The notes under the pieces were generated by a model. The model saw only the letters and a program-made list of their open reading frames with translations. It had not been told where the DNA came from and did not search any database. Of a stretch of DNA of 64,000 bases, positions 53,101 through 55,899 are shown one piece after another. The stretch spans positions 13,236,240-13,300,239 of the forward strand of contig CM028338.1 of the NCBI GenBank assembly GCA_016647705.1, given 5' to 3'. Made by a program: the position numbers and the translations under genes. Origin of the DNA: Eucommia ulmoides. Its lineage: Eukaryota; Streptophyta; Magnoliopsida; Garryales; Eucommiaceae. The stretch's first letter is position 1, and every line of letters begins with the position of its first letter.

Positions 53101-53229
53101 TCGACTGATGCAATTGTCAGAGCAACTTGTTCTTCAGCCCTTGGCTTGTTACTAAAGTCAGTTAATTCATCATCATGGATAGCAGATCGGCTTGATCGGG
53201 AGGATTCAATTCGAAGAGACCACGATTAA
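3428..53229 (+). CDS. SGR6: SHOOT GRAVITROPISM 6, HEAT-repeat protein (MROH1-like), C-terminal 898 residues
   Basis: Twenty-four exons join in one frame: 3428-3573, 3763-3843, 3947-4047, 12449-12687, 12767-12876, 13044-13172, 13412-13486, 13592-13725, 14867-14939, 15119-15250, 16358-16539, 16621-16743, 16886-16946, 17024-17119, 19591-19691, 20984-21089, 23262-23375, 23469-23543, 33167-33265, 40327-40398, 40490-40575, 40676-40769, 52871-52978, 53068-53229. All introns are GT..AG and all phases match. The product is an all-helical HEAT-repeat protein. From memory, Arabidopsis SGR6 is about 1,700 residues and acts in shoot gravitropism with a vacuolar-membrane role; human MROH1 is a distant relative. 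The match to Arabidopsis is near collinear throughout, e.g. [28 protein letters not shown] and [19 protein letters not shown]. There is no stop or frame loss, so the gene looks functional. The 5' half is outside the window. Introns 3, 14, 16, 18, 19 and 22 are expanded by transposons. Confidence 0.95.
3763..3843 (+). CDS. SGR6: SGR6 exon 2
   Basis: Acceptor TTTTTACTAG, donor AAG|GTGCAA. Twenty-seven whole codons, from [18 protein letters not shown] to NLVMK. Almost identical to the Arabidopsis segment. Confidence 0.94.
3947..4047 (+). CDS. SGR6: SGR6 exon 3
   Basis: Acceptor TTTGACAG, donor AAG|GTACTC. Encodes [20 protein letters not shown] through LLCAILIT and ends with two bases of a serine codon. 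The next exon is 8.4 kb away and supplies the third base. Confidence 0.94.
4065..6069 (-). mobile_element. Gag-only non-autonomous LTR element (TR-GAG type)
   Basis: LTRs at 4065-4371 and 5752-6069 differ at about 4-5% by eye. CTTTT flanks both ends (4060-4064 and 6070-6074). On the minus strand TTGGTATCAAAAGCAG beside the 5' LTR is the primer-binding site, and GAGTCTGAGGGTGCGG precedes the 3' LTR. The 1.4-kb interior has one long open stretch (4383-5627) with a Ty3-type gag core ([37 protein letters not shown]), then acidic spacers and a KPNN/EPNN-rich part. There is no protease, RT or integrase, so it would depend on a partner element. It looks largely whole as a gag-only element; I cannot say whether it is complete. 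Confidence 0.85.
4383..5627 (-). CDS. Gag-like protein of the TR-GAG element
   Basis: A 414-codon open stretch inside the LTR element at 4065-6069. The Retrotrans_gag-like core is near residues 30-115 ([39 protein letters not shown]). A Ser/Asn/Thr-rich linker follows, then repeated acidic blocks (DDF..VSAPF and [13 protein letters not shown]), and a part with KPNN or EPNN four to five times (about residues 325-350). No zinc knuckle seen. A capsid-type packaging role is inferred from the family. Its own start may lie slightly upstream of or within this stretch. Confidence 0.7.
   Translation of the reverse strand: MKIVEKKKQIEIRESHAGEEFKLNYQSGFRLSMERSLREEFLAIRQESTVEDYQERFQILASKLQELSDKEPESTYLNGLKSSSRAQVRLLRPKCLREMMEASQTAQRFENKYRNTRVGSETNGSWSKSTGSGLGSSDSSPRFSINFVTTTSFAGEPIRTPIETTNSTTNTTSKNDNTTDDSSPLLSNQNDDFDEAIIETRIDDFNEDLIATRVDDFAIFVSAPFDKIAEKVAFGASVKGPEPEIKEEDSDDFSFFVSAPSKGMLEETLEGLFDGLKSEKVSGPTRAERREGQNHLSVLQNYMDHFNVDLKIEEISTQSIRTSTFIKPNNMDKPNNTNTHFKPNNTFEPNNFDLAQEIEENIYLTTEPGQKIEEKFQCISQAHKNHQGRFKRMVWDPGRPPTTNTVHLEDKVRV
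6075..6784. other. SGR6 intron 3, nothing recognised
   Basis: AT-rich intron between two retroelement remnants, with a (TA)n run at about 6766-6778. No feature recognised. Confidence 0.5.
6785..7330 (-). mobile_element. Copia RNase H fragment
   Basis: Minus-strand translation gives [20 protein letters not shown], matching the VCDNQAALHIASNPVFHERT motif of Copia RNase H, followed by [15 protein letters not shown], like the usual ..QLADVFTKSL. No LTRs found. Broken; the right limit is approximate. Confidence 0.65.
7469..7796 (+). mobile_element. TRIM element, diverged
   Basis: Two diverged short terminal repeats (7469-7547 and 7694-7796) start TGTTGAATCTCACAT and TGTCAAAATCTCACAT and end CCTCTTAACA and CCTCCTAACA. 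TGGTATTAGAG follows the first as primer-binding site. The interior is about 145 bp without protein. It is related in design to the TRIMs at 36275 and 52019, but older, judging from the divergence. Confidence 0.6.
9353..10621. mobile_element. Mutator-like non-autonomous TIR element in the L1
   Basis: The left end TAGAAAGCACTGACAC and the right end in reverse complement, TATGAAGCACGGACATGGACAC, are inverted. The flanks ACCGAAGCAC (9343-9352) and ACCGGAGCAC (10622-10631) are a 10-bp target duplication with one mismatch. A 9- to 11-bp duplication is the Mutator hallmark. Both arms have repeated GTGTC/GACAC words. The 1.27-kb interior has a (TA)n run (9794-9811) and pyrimidine-rich promoter- or leader-like blocks (about 9950-10230) but no transposase. 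Confidence 0.75.
10991..11096. repeat. 53-bp tandem duplication in LINE
   Basis: AGATACCTTATCATAAGTTT plus 33 bases, to GACGTTACTAT, recurs at 11044 with one or two differences. Confidence 0.9.
11183..12448. other. SGR6 intron 3, right part
   Basis: No coding segment or terminal repeat recognised. A (CT)n run lies at about 11845-11861. Ends in the acceptor ACAATCAG. Confidence 0.5.
12449..12687 (+). CDS. SGR6: SGR6 exon 4 (largest visible)
   Basis: Acceptor ACAATCAG, donor CCAT|GTAATT. Encodes [40 protein letters not shown] and a cysteine-rich stretch, [18 protein letters not shown], also present in Arabidopsis. It ends one base into a serine codon, which the next exon completes as NLP-S-AFVLPS. 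Confidence 0.95.
12767..12876 (+). CDS. SGR6: SGR6 exon 5
   Basis: Acceptor GATAACAG, donor CAG|GTCTGT. Two bases complete a serine, then [20 protein letters not shown] and [16 protein letters not shown]. Only 79 bases separate it from exon 4. A (TA)n tract lies just inside intron 5. Confidence 0.94.
13044..13172 (+). CDS. SGR6: SGR6 exon 6
   Basis: Acceptor TTCCTGCAG, donor AGC|GTAAGT. Forty-three codons, [20 protein letters not shown] to EDIIAILRS. Phase 0 at both ends. Confidence 0.94.
13412..13486 (+). CDS. SGR6: SGR6 exon 7
   Basis: Acceptor TTTTTTTCAG, donor GAA|GTAAGG. Twenty-five codons, [20 protein letters not shown] to LTKDE. A (TA)n-rich tract sits just before the acceptor. Confidence 0.94.
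13592..13725 (+). CDS. SGR6: SGR6 exon 8
   Basis: Acceptor CTTTACAG, donor CCAG|GTTATT. Encodes [40 protein letters not shown] and TDIS, ending two bases into an arginine codon. Confidence 0.94.
13726..14866. other. SGR6 intron 8, no recognised feature
   Basis: A 1.1-kb intron. I looked for transposon coding segments and terminal repeats on both strands and recognised none. A mildly GC-richer part at about 13930-14700 looks foreign to the AT-rich intron, but I cannot assign it. Confidence 0.5.
14867..14939 (+). CDS. SGR6: SGR6 exon 9
   Basis: Acceptor TGTCACCAG, donor GCT|GTATCT. One base completes the arginine, then [24 protein letters not shown]. Ends in phase 0. Confidence 0.92.
15119..15250 (+). 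CDS. SGR6: SGR6 exon 10
   Basis: The start at 15119 uses the weak acceptor CTGTCCGAAG. It is chosen because it keeps phase 0 and gives [21 protein letters not shown], the same length as Arabidopsis [21 protein letters not shown]. The nearby CTCTAG acceptor would break the phase. It continues to [12 protein letters not shown] with donor CAT|GTTAGT. Confidence 0.88.
15338..15870. mobile_element. hAT-like MITE in intron 10
   Basis: The left end CAGTGTTGTAAAAGG and the reverse complement of the right end, AAATGTTTAAAGG, form an imperfect terminal inverted repeat. The flanks GGCAGCAC (15330-15337) and GGCAGCGC (15871-15878) are an 8-bp target duplication with one mismatch. An 8-bp duplication with a CAGTG-type end is the hAT signature. 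The element is 533 bp, encodes nothing, and both arms carry G-rich or C-rich stretches (GGTAAACC..GTAAGCCCCGCGA; GCATACGCCCAG..GGGCGCGCCGCGCGCCC). Confidence 0.72.
16358..16539 (+). CDS. SGR6: SGR6 exon 11
   Basis: Acceptor CATGTGTAG, donor TCAG|GTTTTT. Encodes [20 protein letters not shown], a hydrophilic variable loop ([20 protein letters not shown]) and [12 protein letters not shown]. Ends two bases into an arginine codon. Confidence 0.94.
16621..16743 (+). CDS. SGR6: SGR6 exon 12
   Basis: Acceptor TTTGCAG, donor ACG|GTACCT. One base completes arginine, then [40 protein letters not shown] and two bases of the next arginine. Confidence 0.93.
16820..16880. repeat. C21 tract followed by A-rich tract in intron 12
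   Basis: Twenty-one C (16820-16840), then eleven A and more A-rich sequence up to TTGCAG at 16885. The last part of this 142-base intron is therefore purine-rich in place of the usual pyrimidine tract, and the C run is the only pyrimidine-rich block near the acceptor. Confidence 0.97.
16886..16946 (+). CDS. SGR6: SGR6 exon 13
   Basis: Acceptor AATTGCAG, donor AAG|GTTAGT. One base completes arginine, then [20 protein letters not shown]. Nearly identical to Arabidopsis. Confidence 0.94.
17024..17119 (+). CDS. SGR6: SGR6 exon 14
   Basis: Acceptor ATGTGCAG, donor GAG|GTATAT. Thirty-two codons, [20 protein letters not shown] and [12 protein letters not shown]. Phase 0 at both ends. Confidence 0.94.
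17190..17480 (-). mobile_element. Possible LINE RNase H-like scrap
   Basis: Read on the minus strand, a segment resembling the plant L1-type RNase H domain appears ([18 protein letters not shown], recalling HVRREGNRAAHALA). It is short and degraded, with no terminal structure. The assignment rests on one motif. Confidence 0.35.
18100..18280. mobile_element. Partial hAT-like MITE related to the 15338 element
   Basis: It begins CAGTCTTGTAAAAGGC and carries GGCGTAAGCCCTGGGACGTG and ATAAACCCCGCAATACATGA, closely like the left arm of the MITE at 15338-15870 (GTAAGCCCCGCGATACATGA). I found no matching right end, so it is probably truncated; the right limit is approximate. Confidence 0.55.
18905..19176 (+). 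mobile_element. RTE-type LINE 3' end remnant
   Basis: A coding scrap, [20 protein letters not shown], resembles the C-terminal end of plant RTE LINE proteins (RGRPKK.W.E.I). Downstream, CTTAAGTGGGACAAA followed by a T/G-rich tail matches the 3' tail of the RTE LINE at 35303-38900. It is a short 5'-truncated insertion, which is usual for LINEs. Confidence 0.6.
19591..19691 (+). CDS. SGR6: SGR6 exon 15
   Basis: Acceptor TTGTTCAG, donor TATAG|GTATGT. Encodes [20 protein letters not shown] and [13 protein letters not shown], ending two bases into a serine codon. Confidence 0.94.
19692..20983. other. SGR6 intron 15
   Basis: A 1.3-kb intron with one tandem repeat (19878-19995, listed separately). 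No transposon ends or coding segments recognised in the rest. Confidence 0.5.
19878..19995. repeat. 48-bp tandem repeat, about 2.3 copies
   Basis: The unit GATAAGAAATAGTGATTGGG plus a further 28 bases (TTTCATTGCTT.TGGTGCATGT) occurs twice nearly unchanged, followed by a partial third copy (GATAAGAAATAGTG). Confidence 0.88.
20984..21089 (+). CDS. SGR6: SGR6 exon 16
   Basis: Acceptor GGTTTCAG, donor CAG|GTCTTC. One base completes serine, then [20 protein letters not shown] and [15 protein letters not shown], one classic HEAT repeat and the most conserved block of the family. Confidence 0.95.
21090..22034. other. SGR6 intron 16, left part
   Basis: Nothing recognised apart from a short purine/pyrimidine-alternating spot, GTGTACGTTTGTGCGCACGC, at about 21958-21977. 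Confidence 0.5.
22035..22980 (-). mobile_element. Degenerate non-autonomous LTR element
   Basis: Two diverged direct copies of an AT-rich repeat share CCCTAACAATAGGCTAAACA AGGAAT.AAATCACCC, at about 22035-22228 and 22790-22980. They enclose about 560 bp of GC-richer sequence without a recognisable protein. Direct terminal repeats around a short interior suggest an LTR element, probably antisense to SGR6. The copies differ at many positions, so the element is old; it is broken. Limits are approximate. Confidence 0.5.
23262..23375 (+). CDS. SGR6: SGR6 exon 17
   Basis: Acceptor TGTTTGCAG, donor ATG|GTGATT. Thirty-eight codons, [20 protein letters not shown] and [18 protein letters not shown], one HEAT repeat. 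Confidence 0.95.
23469..23543 (+). CDS. SGR6: SGR6 exon 18
   Basis: Acceptor CATGATAG, donor CAA|GTAGGT. Twenty-five codons, [25 protein letters not shown]. Followed by a 9.6-kb intron. Confidence 0.94.
23544..24469. other. SGR6 intron 18, left part
   Basis: About 24060-24300 looks LTR-like: an AT-rich stretch with TTTTGTATATAAAAG, a pyrimidine-rich leader, then ATTGGTACCACAATAG, which recalls a primer-binding site. I found no partner repeat, so I do not call an element. Nothing else recognised. Confidence 0.35.
24470..24700 (-). mobile_element. Copia RT fragment
   Basis: Minus-strand translation gives the pre-RT/RT opening typical of Copia: [16 protein letters not shown], then after a gap the counterpart of the [16 protein letters not shown] segment. 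No LTRs found around it. Short and broken. Confidence 0.6.
24701..26099. other. SGR6 intron 18, unassigned repeats
   Basis: 24780-24960 has short recurring AACCCTAAA and GAAATCGA motifs. 24960-25340 is GC-richer, with many GGCGA/GTCGG words, and recalls leader sequence of a mobile element but encodes nothing I recognise. 25490-25580 has two (TTGGG)n runs ending in GCCAAACGGGGCCTTA, which looks like one end of a PIF/Harbinger-type MITE; the other end was not found. Confidence 0.4.
26405..26472. repeat. 34-bp tandem duplication in LINE leader
   Basis: CAAAACCCTAGTAGATTCGA plus TTTTCTGGAACCCT occurs at 26405 and again at 26439, with no mismatch seen. Confidence 0.93.
30338..31330. mobile_element. 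Non-autonomous TIR DNA transposon inside the L1
   Basis: The left end AGGTTGCGTTTGGGTAAGGG and the right end read in reverse, AGCTTGTGTTTGGGTAAGGG, are inverted repeats that continue with interruptions for about 100 bp (GATTTG, AAATCA, TTTTAT.A.AAATC, CTTGTTTGG). The 993-bp element splits the LINE between ERNNYIK and the following LINE coding sequence. The superfamily is uncertain: the GTTTGGG ends suggest PIF/Harbinger or hAT, and the target duplication could not be fixed. The interior has a GC-rich purine-biased block (30896-31170), described separately. Confidence 0.7.
30936..31169 (+). other. Open frame inside TIR element, perhaps captured gene segment
   Basis: A 77-residue open frame with a very charged composition ([20 protein letters not shown], then RRRRRRGG). 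The block is GC-richer than the element arms. It resembles no family I know and may be a low-complexity artefact or a captured exon fragment. No function is claimed. Confidence 0.25.
31410..31585. repeat. 88-bp exact tandem duplication in LINE
   Basis: TTTGGGGCAGTTTTTGAAAT and the following 68 bases recur at an 88-base offset (31410-31497 and 31498-31585) with no mismatch seen apart from the junction. Confidence 0.93.
32657..32760 (+). mobile_element. Partial TRIM-type LTR
   Basis: TGTTAGAATCTATAACGG, then GTGAGGCTTCCCAAACTAAC and GTTACTCCACCTATGG, matches the repeat seen within the TRIM at 36275-36850 (GAGGCTTCCCAAAG, GTTACTCCACTT). No second copy nearby, so it is a partial or solo LTR. Confidence 0.5.
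33167..33265 (+). CDS. SGR6: SGR6 exon 19
   Basis: Acceptor GGAACAG, donor CAG|GTCACT. Thirty-three codons, [33 protein letters not shown]. It lies between the two LINE-filled introns. Confidence 0.95.
33266..35302. other. SGR6 intron 19, left part
   Basis: No recognisable coding segment. There is a T-rich run at about 34295-34312, short (GT)n and (GA)n runs at about 34975-35010, and a (GA)n microsatellite at 35150-35176. About 34555-35090 has an unusual GGAGGAGGCGACTCC-containing stretch that may be an LTR remnant, but I could not find a partner. Confidence 0.4.
35303..38900 (-). mobile_element. RTE-type LINE, decayed, split by a TRIM
   Basis: Antisense non-LTR retrotransposon. The 5' side is near 38900. 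The apurinic-type endonuclease is at about 37980-38720 (KEIES.., [22 protein letters not shown], then [20 protein letters not shown] and [12 protein letters not shown]). Reverse transcriptase covers about 36090-37520 ([68 protein letters not shown]). The C-terminal domain is 35547-35987 ([31 protein letters not shown]). It ends in the tail CCACTTAAGTAGGGTCGG (plus strand 35335-35352) near 35303. Several frame breaks and stops show it is dead. The RT is interrupted at KNMY by the TRIM. Confidence 0.88.
36275..36850 (+). mobile_element. TRIM element nested in the RTE LINE
   Basis: Two direct copies of a short LTR (about 36277-36391 and 36738-36848) begin TTGAATCCCACATCGCTTGT and end GGCCCATTGGATTTTCTA. 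Directly after the first comes TGGTATCAGAGCC, a perfect initiator-Met tRNA primer-binding site. The interior (about 350 bp) has no protein and carries two more internal copies of the GTGTTAGAATCCCACAT motif. ATACAT flanks both sides as a target duplication, and the LINE protein resumes across it. The two LTRs are nearly identical, so the insertion is fairly young. Confidence 0.82.
38901..40326. other. SGR6 intron 19, right part
   Basis: AT-rich intron. About 38917-39480 has LTR-like composition, but no partner repeat was found. A 150-codon minus-strand open frame at 39519-39971 has no recognisable family and looks like chance in AT-rich DNA. Confidence 0.4.
40327..40398 (+). CDS. SGR6: SGR6 exon 20
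   Basis: Acceptor TTCTCAG, donor CGG|GTAAAT. Twenty-four codons, [29 protein letters not shown] half-repeat. Confidence 0.94.
40490..40575 (+). CDS. SGR6: SGR6 exon 21
   Basis: Acceptor TTTCTCTAG, donor GTCG|GTATGT. Encodes [28 protein letters not shown] and two bases of arginine. This segment is less similar to Arabidopsis than its neighbours. Confidence 0.92.
40676..40769 (+). CDS. SGR6: SGR6 exon 22
   Basis: Acceptor TCTTCCAG, donor CAG|GTCTGC. One base completes arginine, then [31 protein letters not shown]. Followed by the 12.1-kb intron with the two Copia elements. Confidence 0.94.
40875..41097 (-). repeat. 3' LTR of Copia element A
   Basis: On the minus strand it starts TGTTGGAAAATAACTTAATA and ends TTTCTGAGA. 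Flanked outside by GTTGA. Confidence 0.93.
42984..43095. repeat. Tandem repeat in Copia A, about three units
   Basis: Units of about 40-45 bp built on GGCTGGAATCAGATCAAATG GGGTTGCTGGA occur three times, the first slightly diverged. They lie in the spacer between the integrase and RT regions. Confidence 0.88.
43852..44079 (+). mobile_element. Solo LTR nested in Copia A
   Basis: A 228-bp insertion starting TGTTAGAATCCGCAAGATAT and ending TTTATACTTTTA. CAAAC flanks it on both sides (43847-43851 and 44080-44084), a 5-bp target duplication. It contains the TATA box CTATATATAAACAG near 44011. It is unlike the LTRs of the host element and lies in the opposite orientation. It probably arose by LTR-LTR recombination of a different family. 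The TG..TA ends are less usual than TG..CA. Confidence 0.8.
45254..45476 (-). repeat. 5' LTR of Copia element A
   Basis: Paired with 40875-41097. The adjoining TGGCATTAGAGC (minus strand, just left of 45254) is the primer-binding site. GTTGA follows at 45477. Confidence 0.93.
45863..46030 (-). repeat. 3' LTR of Copia element B
   Basis: On the minus strand it starts TGTTGGAATATTCAATATTG and ends CATTTCAATT, with the purine tract CTTGCGGGAGAG before it. Confidence 0.93.
50891..51058 (-). repeat. 5' LTR of Copia element B
   Basis: Paired with 45863-46030. TGGTATCAGAGC (minus strand) adjoins at 50879-50890. TAAAA follows at 51059. Confidence 0.93.
51064..52018. other. SGR6 intron 22, between Copia B and TRIM
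   Basis: AT-rich intron. No coding segment or terminal repeat recognised. Confidence 0.5.
52019..52362 (-). mobile_element. TRIM element in intron 22
   Basis: Two direct LTR copies (52019-52126 and 52247-52362), read on the minus strand, start TTGAATCCCACATCGCTTGT and end GGCCCATTGGGTTTCTACA. TGGCATCAGAG (minus strand, 52236-52246) is the primer-binding site beside the 5' LTR. The interior is only about 120 bp and has no protein. It is the same family as the TRIM at 36275-36850. The target duplication is not clear. The copies are similar, so it is not very old. Confidence 0.82.
52363..52870. other. SGR6 intron 22 end
   Basis: AT-rich with T runs at 52366-52377 and 52429-52440. Ends in the acceptor GATAATGCAG. 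Nothing else recognised. Confidence 0.5.
52871..52978 (+). CDS. SGR6: SGR6 exon 23
   Basis: Acceptor AATGCAG, donor CAG|GTCTGT. Thirty-six codons, [36 protein letters not shown], nearly identical to Arabidopsis at its start. Confidence 0.95.
53068..53229 (+). CDS. SGR6: SGR6 exon 24, last, with stop codon
   Basis: Acceptor TTCTCTAG. Encodes [53 protein letters not shown] and stops at TAA 53227-53229. The charged tail is short and variable in the family. Confidence 0.95.
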   Translation, partial: VFGILVGKMSQSTDAIVRATCSSALGLLLKSVNSSSWIADRLDREDSIRRDHD

Positions 53230-53660
53230 GATCCTACCAAGAAATAGCAACAAAGATATCGTAAAAACGGAGACCAATTACTTGCAATAGTTCAAGTTTG
53301 AACTGCAGCACAACCATTTATGTGTAGGCATGGATTAAGTGCAGTTGATGAGCTTGGACAATTATCTGTGTGTGATTAAGGGTGAAATATTATTGATCTA
53401 CAAAATTGTTGCTCAAGCTGTATTACTCGTTGTATGTACAGTTGTCTTTCATTGTGGTCTGATTTGAAGCAATTTTATGCCCATTTGTAGGTAATAATAA
53501 GGCTTGGTTTGTATCTACATACAGAGGTGTCAAATACTGAAAATTTAGTTGTATTTCACTTGTGTATCTTGTAAGTAGTTTAAATGTAAACTATAGTTAA
53601 CAGTTGCAGAGTTGGTTTCTGACAAACGGATATTTGAAAGGTTGCTTTTTTGCTTAATGA
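53230..53660 (+). other. SGR6: Probable SGR6 3' untranslated region
   Basis: Follows the stop codon without a break. GTAATAATAAGG near 53491 could serve as a polyadenylation signal. The end is inferred only from composition; no transcript evidence is available. Confidence 0.4.
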
Positions 53661-53959
53661 AATTGATCAAGTTTTACCAGTTACTTTGATAAGAGAATGG
53701 ACGAGATGGTGAAAGGAGAAATAAGAATTCAATAGATTCGAGAAACCGAGCATGTTAGATTGACAGCCTCTCTTTGTCGGGTCGGGTTGTGTTTGTGAGC
53801 ACACAACTTTCATATGTTAGGGTGGCATATAAGGTGGCTTTTGGTTATTATTTCTGTTGTTTTTCATGTTCCCAAATAACTTAGACAAGGGTTACTTGTC
53901 TTTTTCTCCCGTACTTTTGATCTTGTTTTATTTTGTACCTTCTACTTCAAAATTTGGGC

Positions 53960-54040
53960 GAATTACATTTGTAAATGTAGTCTTTCAATTTATTTTTTGA
54001 TCACGTGAAAGGCACGTGCAATAATTTAAGGGTAAAAAGG
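53960..54040. repeat. Left arm of inverted repeat flanking the DUF868 copy
   Basis: TTGATCACGTGAAAGGCACG TGCAATAATTTAAGGGTAAAAAGGT (core 53997-54041) matches, in reverse complement, the sequence at 55389-55433 at about 39 of 45 positions. Weaker similarity continues outward (ATGTAG, TTACA). Confidence 0.75.
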
Positions 54041-54247
54041 TGTTTTTTTTCTGTTCTTTTCCTCTCTTTTTTCTTCTCTCTCTCAACCAGTCAGCCCCTG
54101 TTGCCGCTGTTATAATTTAGTGTGTTCTTTCCCCCCTCATTTATTTTTGTTCTTCGAAGTTCAATTGAAGCCCTTGTTTTTGCCATCAATTCTCCCCCAT
54201 TTCTTCTTCTTATCATCAGATCTCCCTCTCTCAAGTTTCTCTCTAAA

Positions 54248-55336
54248 ATGAAGGGCATAGATTCTTGTTTTAGTGAATGTGCAATTCATGTTTCTGATCC
54301 TTTTTGCTCTAACTATGCTTCTTCCTGTATTTCTCCAAAATAAATCCATTCAATTAAAATTCAGTCATCTGTTTGCATAGAACAATTCTCTCTTCTCAGA
54401 AGCAGGTTTTGATTACAATGGTTTGGAGCAAAAACTAAAAGATAAAGGAATAAATGAAAGATCCCATTATATTATCCATCACAAGAATACAATATATATA
54501 GACTTTGCATCACTCAACAAGACGGCTCCAATACTAACTATTACACAAGGCAGTAGACCATATGTCTACGTGGGTGAGAGAGTGGAGAGGTGGACACCAT
54601 GCAGACCGCGTGGGTAGAGAGATCATGCAGACATGGATGAGAGACCATCACATTTCCGTCACATTTTATCAAAAACAAAATGAATCAGGGGCTGAACATT
54701 AATTTCTGAGACGACCCATCAAAATCCTTCAAGTTGATTGTGAATTCGAGGCTGTTTCGGAAGAAAATGGGCAACAAATCGTTCAAAGAATTTGATGATT
54801 CCAAGTTCGAAGTATTTTGGGATCTCTCCGCCTCGAAGTACAATTTTGGCCCGGCGCTGATCGACAATTATTATGTAGTGGTGACGGTCGATTCGGAGTT
54901 GGGATTGATTCTGGGCACCTTCGCAACCGGAGAGGCGGCGGCCGCAAAGAAGATCAGAAACGGTACCCAAGTCGCCGAATTCGCTCTGGTCTCTCAGCGA
55001 TAACACTTTTCGGCAACACCCATTATTCCACCAGAGCTCAATTCTCTGACGCCGTGCGCCAGTGAAAACGAGGGGATGAAGCACCCGATTCTGTCGATTT
55101 ACCGATAAGAAGGCAATGATTTGGGTGAAGAGTCTTCGGTGGAATTTTAGACGGAATCAGACGATCTTCTAGGATGGATTGTTGGTAAAACTGTTGTGGG
55201 ACCTTCACGGCTAGTTTTTCGGCGTCAGCGCCGACAATGCAGAACGAGAAGTGGACTGGACAACCGGTTGCGGTTGGAGAAGAAGGTTTCGCATAAAGAT
55301 GAAGAAATGGTGGCGGTAGGGCTGGTGGGTTGCTAA
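54248..55336 (+). pseudogene. DUF868-family protein, pseudogene
   Basis: Plant DUF868 proteins are usually single-exon, about 300 residues, function unknown. The start MKGIDSCFSECAIHVSDPFC is typical of the family's N-terminus. The same frame then meets a TAA at 54341, continues as IHSIKIQSSVC and ITMVWSKN, and is cut by a 234-bp insertion (54436-54669). It resumes as NQGLNINF, where a TGA at 54707 stands at the usual glycine of the INFGDDP motif. Next come SRLFRKKMGNKSF, FEVFWDLSASKYNFGPALID and VVVTVDSELGLILG. A frame change follows VSQR near 55003. The C-terminal part (SENEGMKHPILSI, RTRSGLDNRLRLEKK) is recognisable to the stop at 55334. With at least two stops, a frame change and an insertion, it cannot give the normal protein. 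Confidence 0.82.
54436..54669 (-). mobile_element. Solo-LTR-like insertion in the DUF868 pseudogene
   Basis: CAAAAAC stands on both sides (54429-54435 and 54670-54676), a target duplication of at least 5 bp. The 234-bp insert has a TATA-like CTATATATATTG on the minus strand. DUF868 similarity stops and resumes exactly at its edges. It has no coding content. The family is unknown; solo LTR is the best guess. Confidence 0.6.
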
Positions 55337-55388
55337 GAGAGAGAAGAAGAAGAAAGAGACTCGAAAATCTAAAAAAGAAAGAAATTGA

Positions 55389-55510
55389 CCTTTTTACCCT
55401 TAAATTGTGGCACTTGCATTTCATGTGATCAAATGCGGTCCAACTTAACCTCCAATATTTGACACGAGGGCTACATAAAAAATTGGCTGTAAAAAAGAGG
55501 AAGACATTGA
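55389..55510. repeat. Right arm of inverted repeat flanking the DUF868 copy
   Basis: ACCTTTTTACCCTTAAATTG TGGCACTTGCATTTCATGTGATCAA is the inverted partner of 53997-54041. Further outward, TTGACACGAGGGCTACATAA still resembles the other arm. Confidence 0.75.
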
Positions 55511-55610
55511 AAAAAAAAAAAGAATTGGAGGGCTGTATAAAAAACACATTGCAAATAGGAGGAAATCTGTCCTAAAAATTTATATTTACAACCTTCTATT
55601 TAAAATAAAT

Positions 55611-55613
<3 letters not shown>

Positions 55614-55654
<41 letters not shown>
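55614..55654. repeat. Poly(T) tract, 41 bases
   Basis: Uninterrupted T run. Open frames of repeated F or K across it are artefacts. Confidence 0.97.
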
Positions 55655-55655
<1 letters not shown>

Positions 55656-55899
55656 TGTTTTTCTCCGTAAGTCCATTTGTTAAAATTAAACAACTTTTCA
55701 AGTACCAAGTAACTAAAATATTGTTCGTAACTTCTATTTTGAGAAAAATTGGCACTAACTCTTTTGAAAAAAATGGCAAAATCAGTCATAAATCCAAATA
55801 CATAACAATAAATGCAAACTCTCTCTCTCTCTCTCTCTATAGCGAAGAGCCCTGCAACTGTTGCCGCACATCACATATCGATTAGAAAAGAATCGACAA

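Noticed and set aside
55038-55547. 169-codon minus-strand open frame over the DUF868 copy
   Set aside because: It is the antisense shadow of the DUF868 pseudogene; the plus strand carries the family motifs.
55610-55885. Open frame with a long F run
   Set aside because: Produced by the 41-base poly(T) tract.
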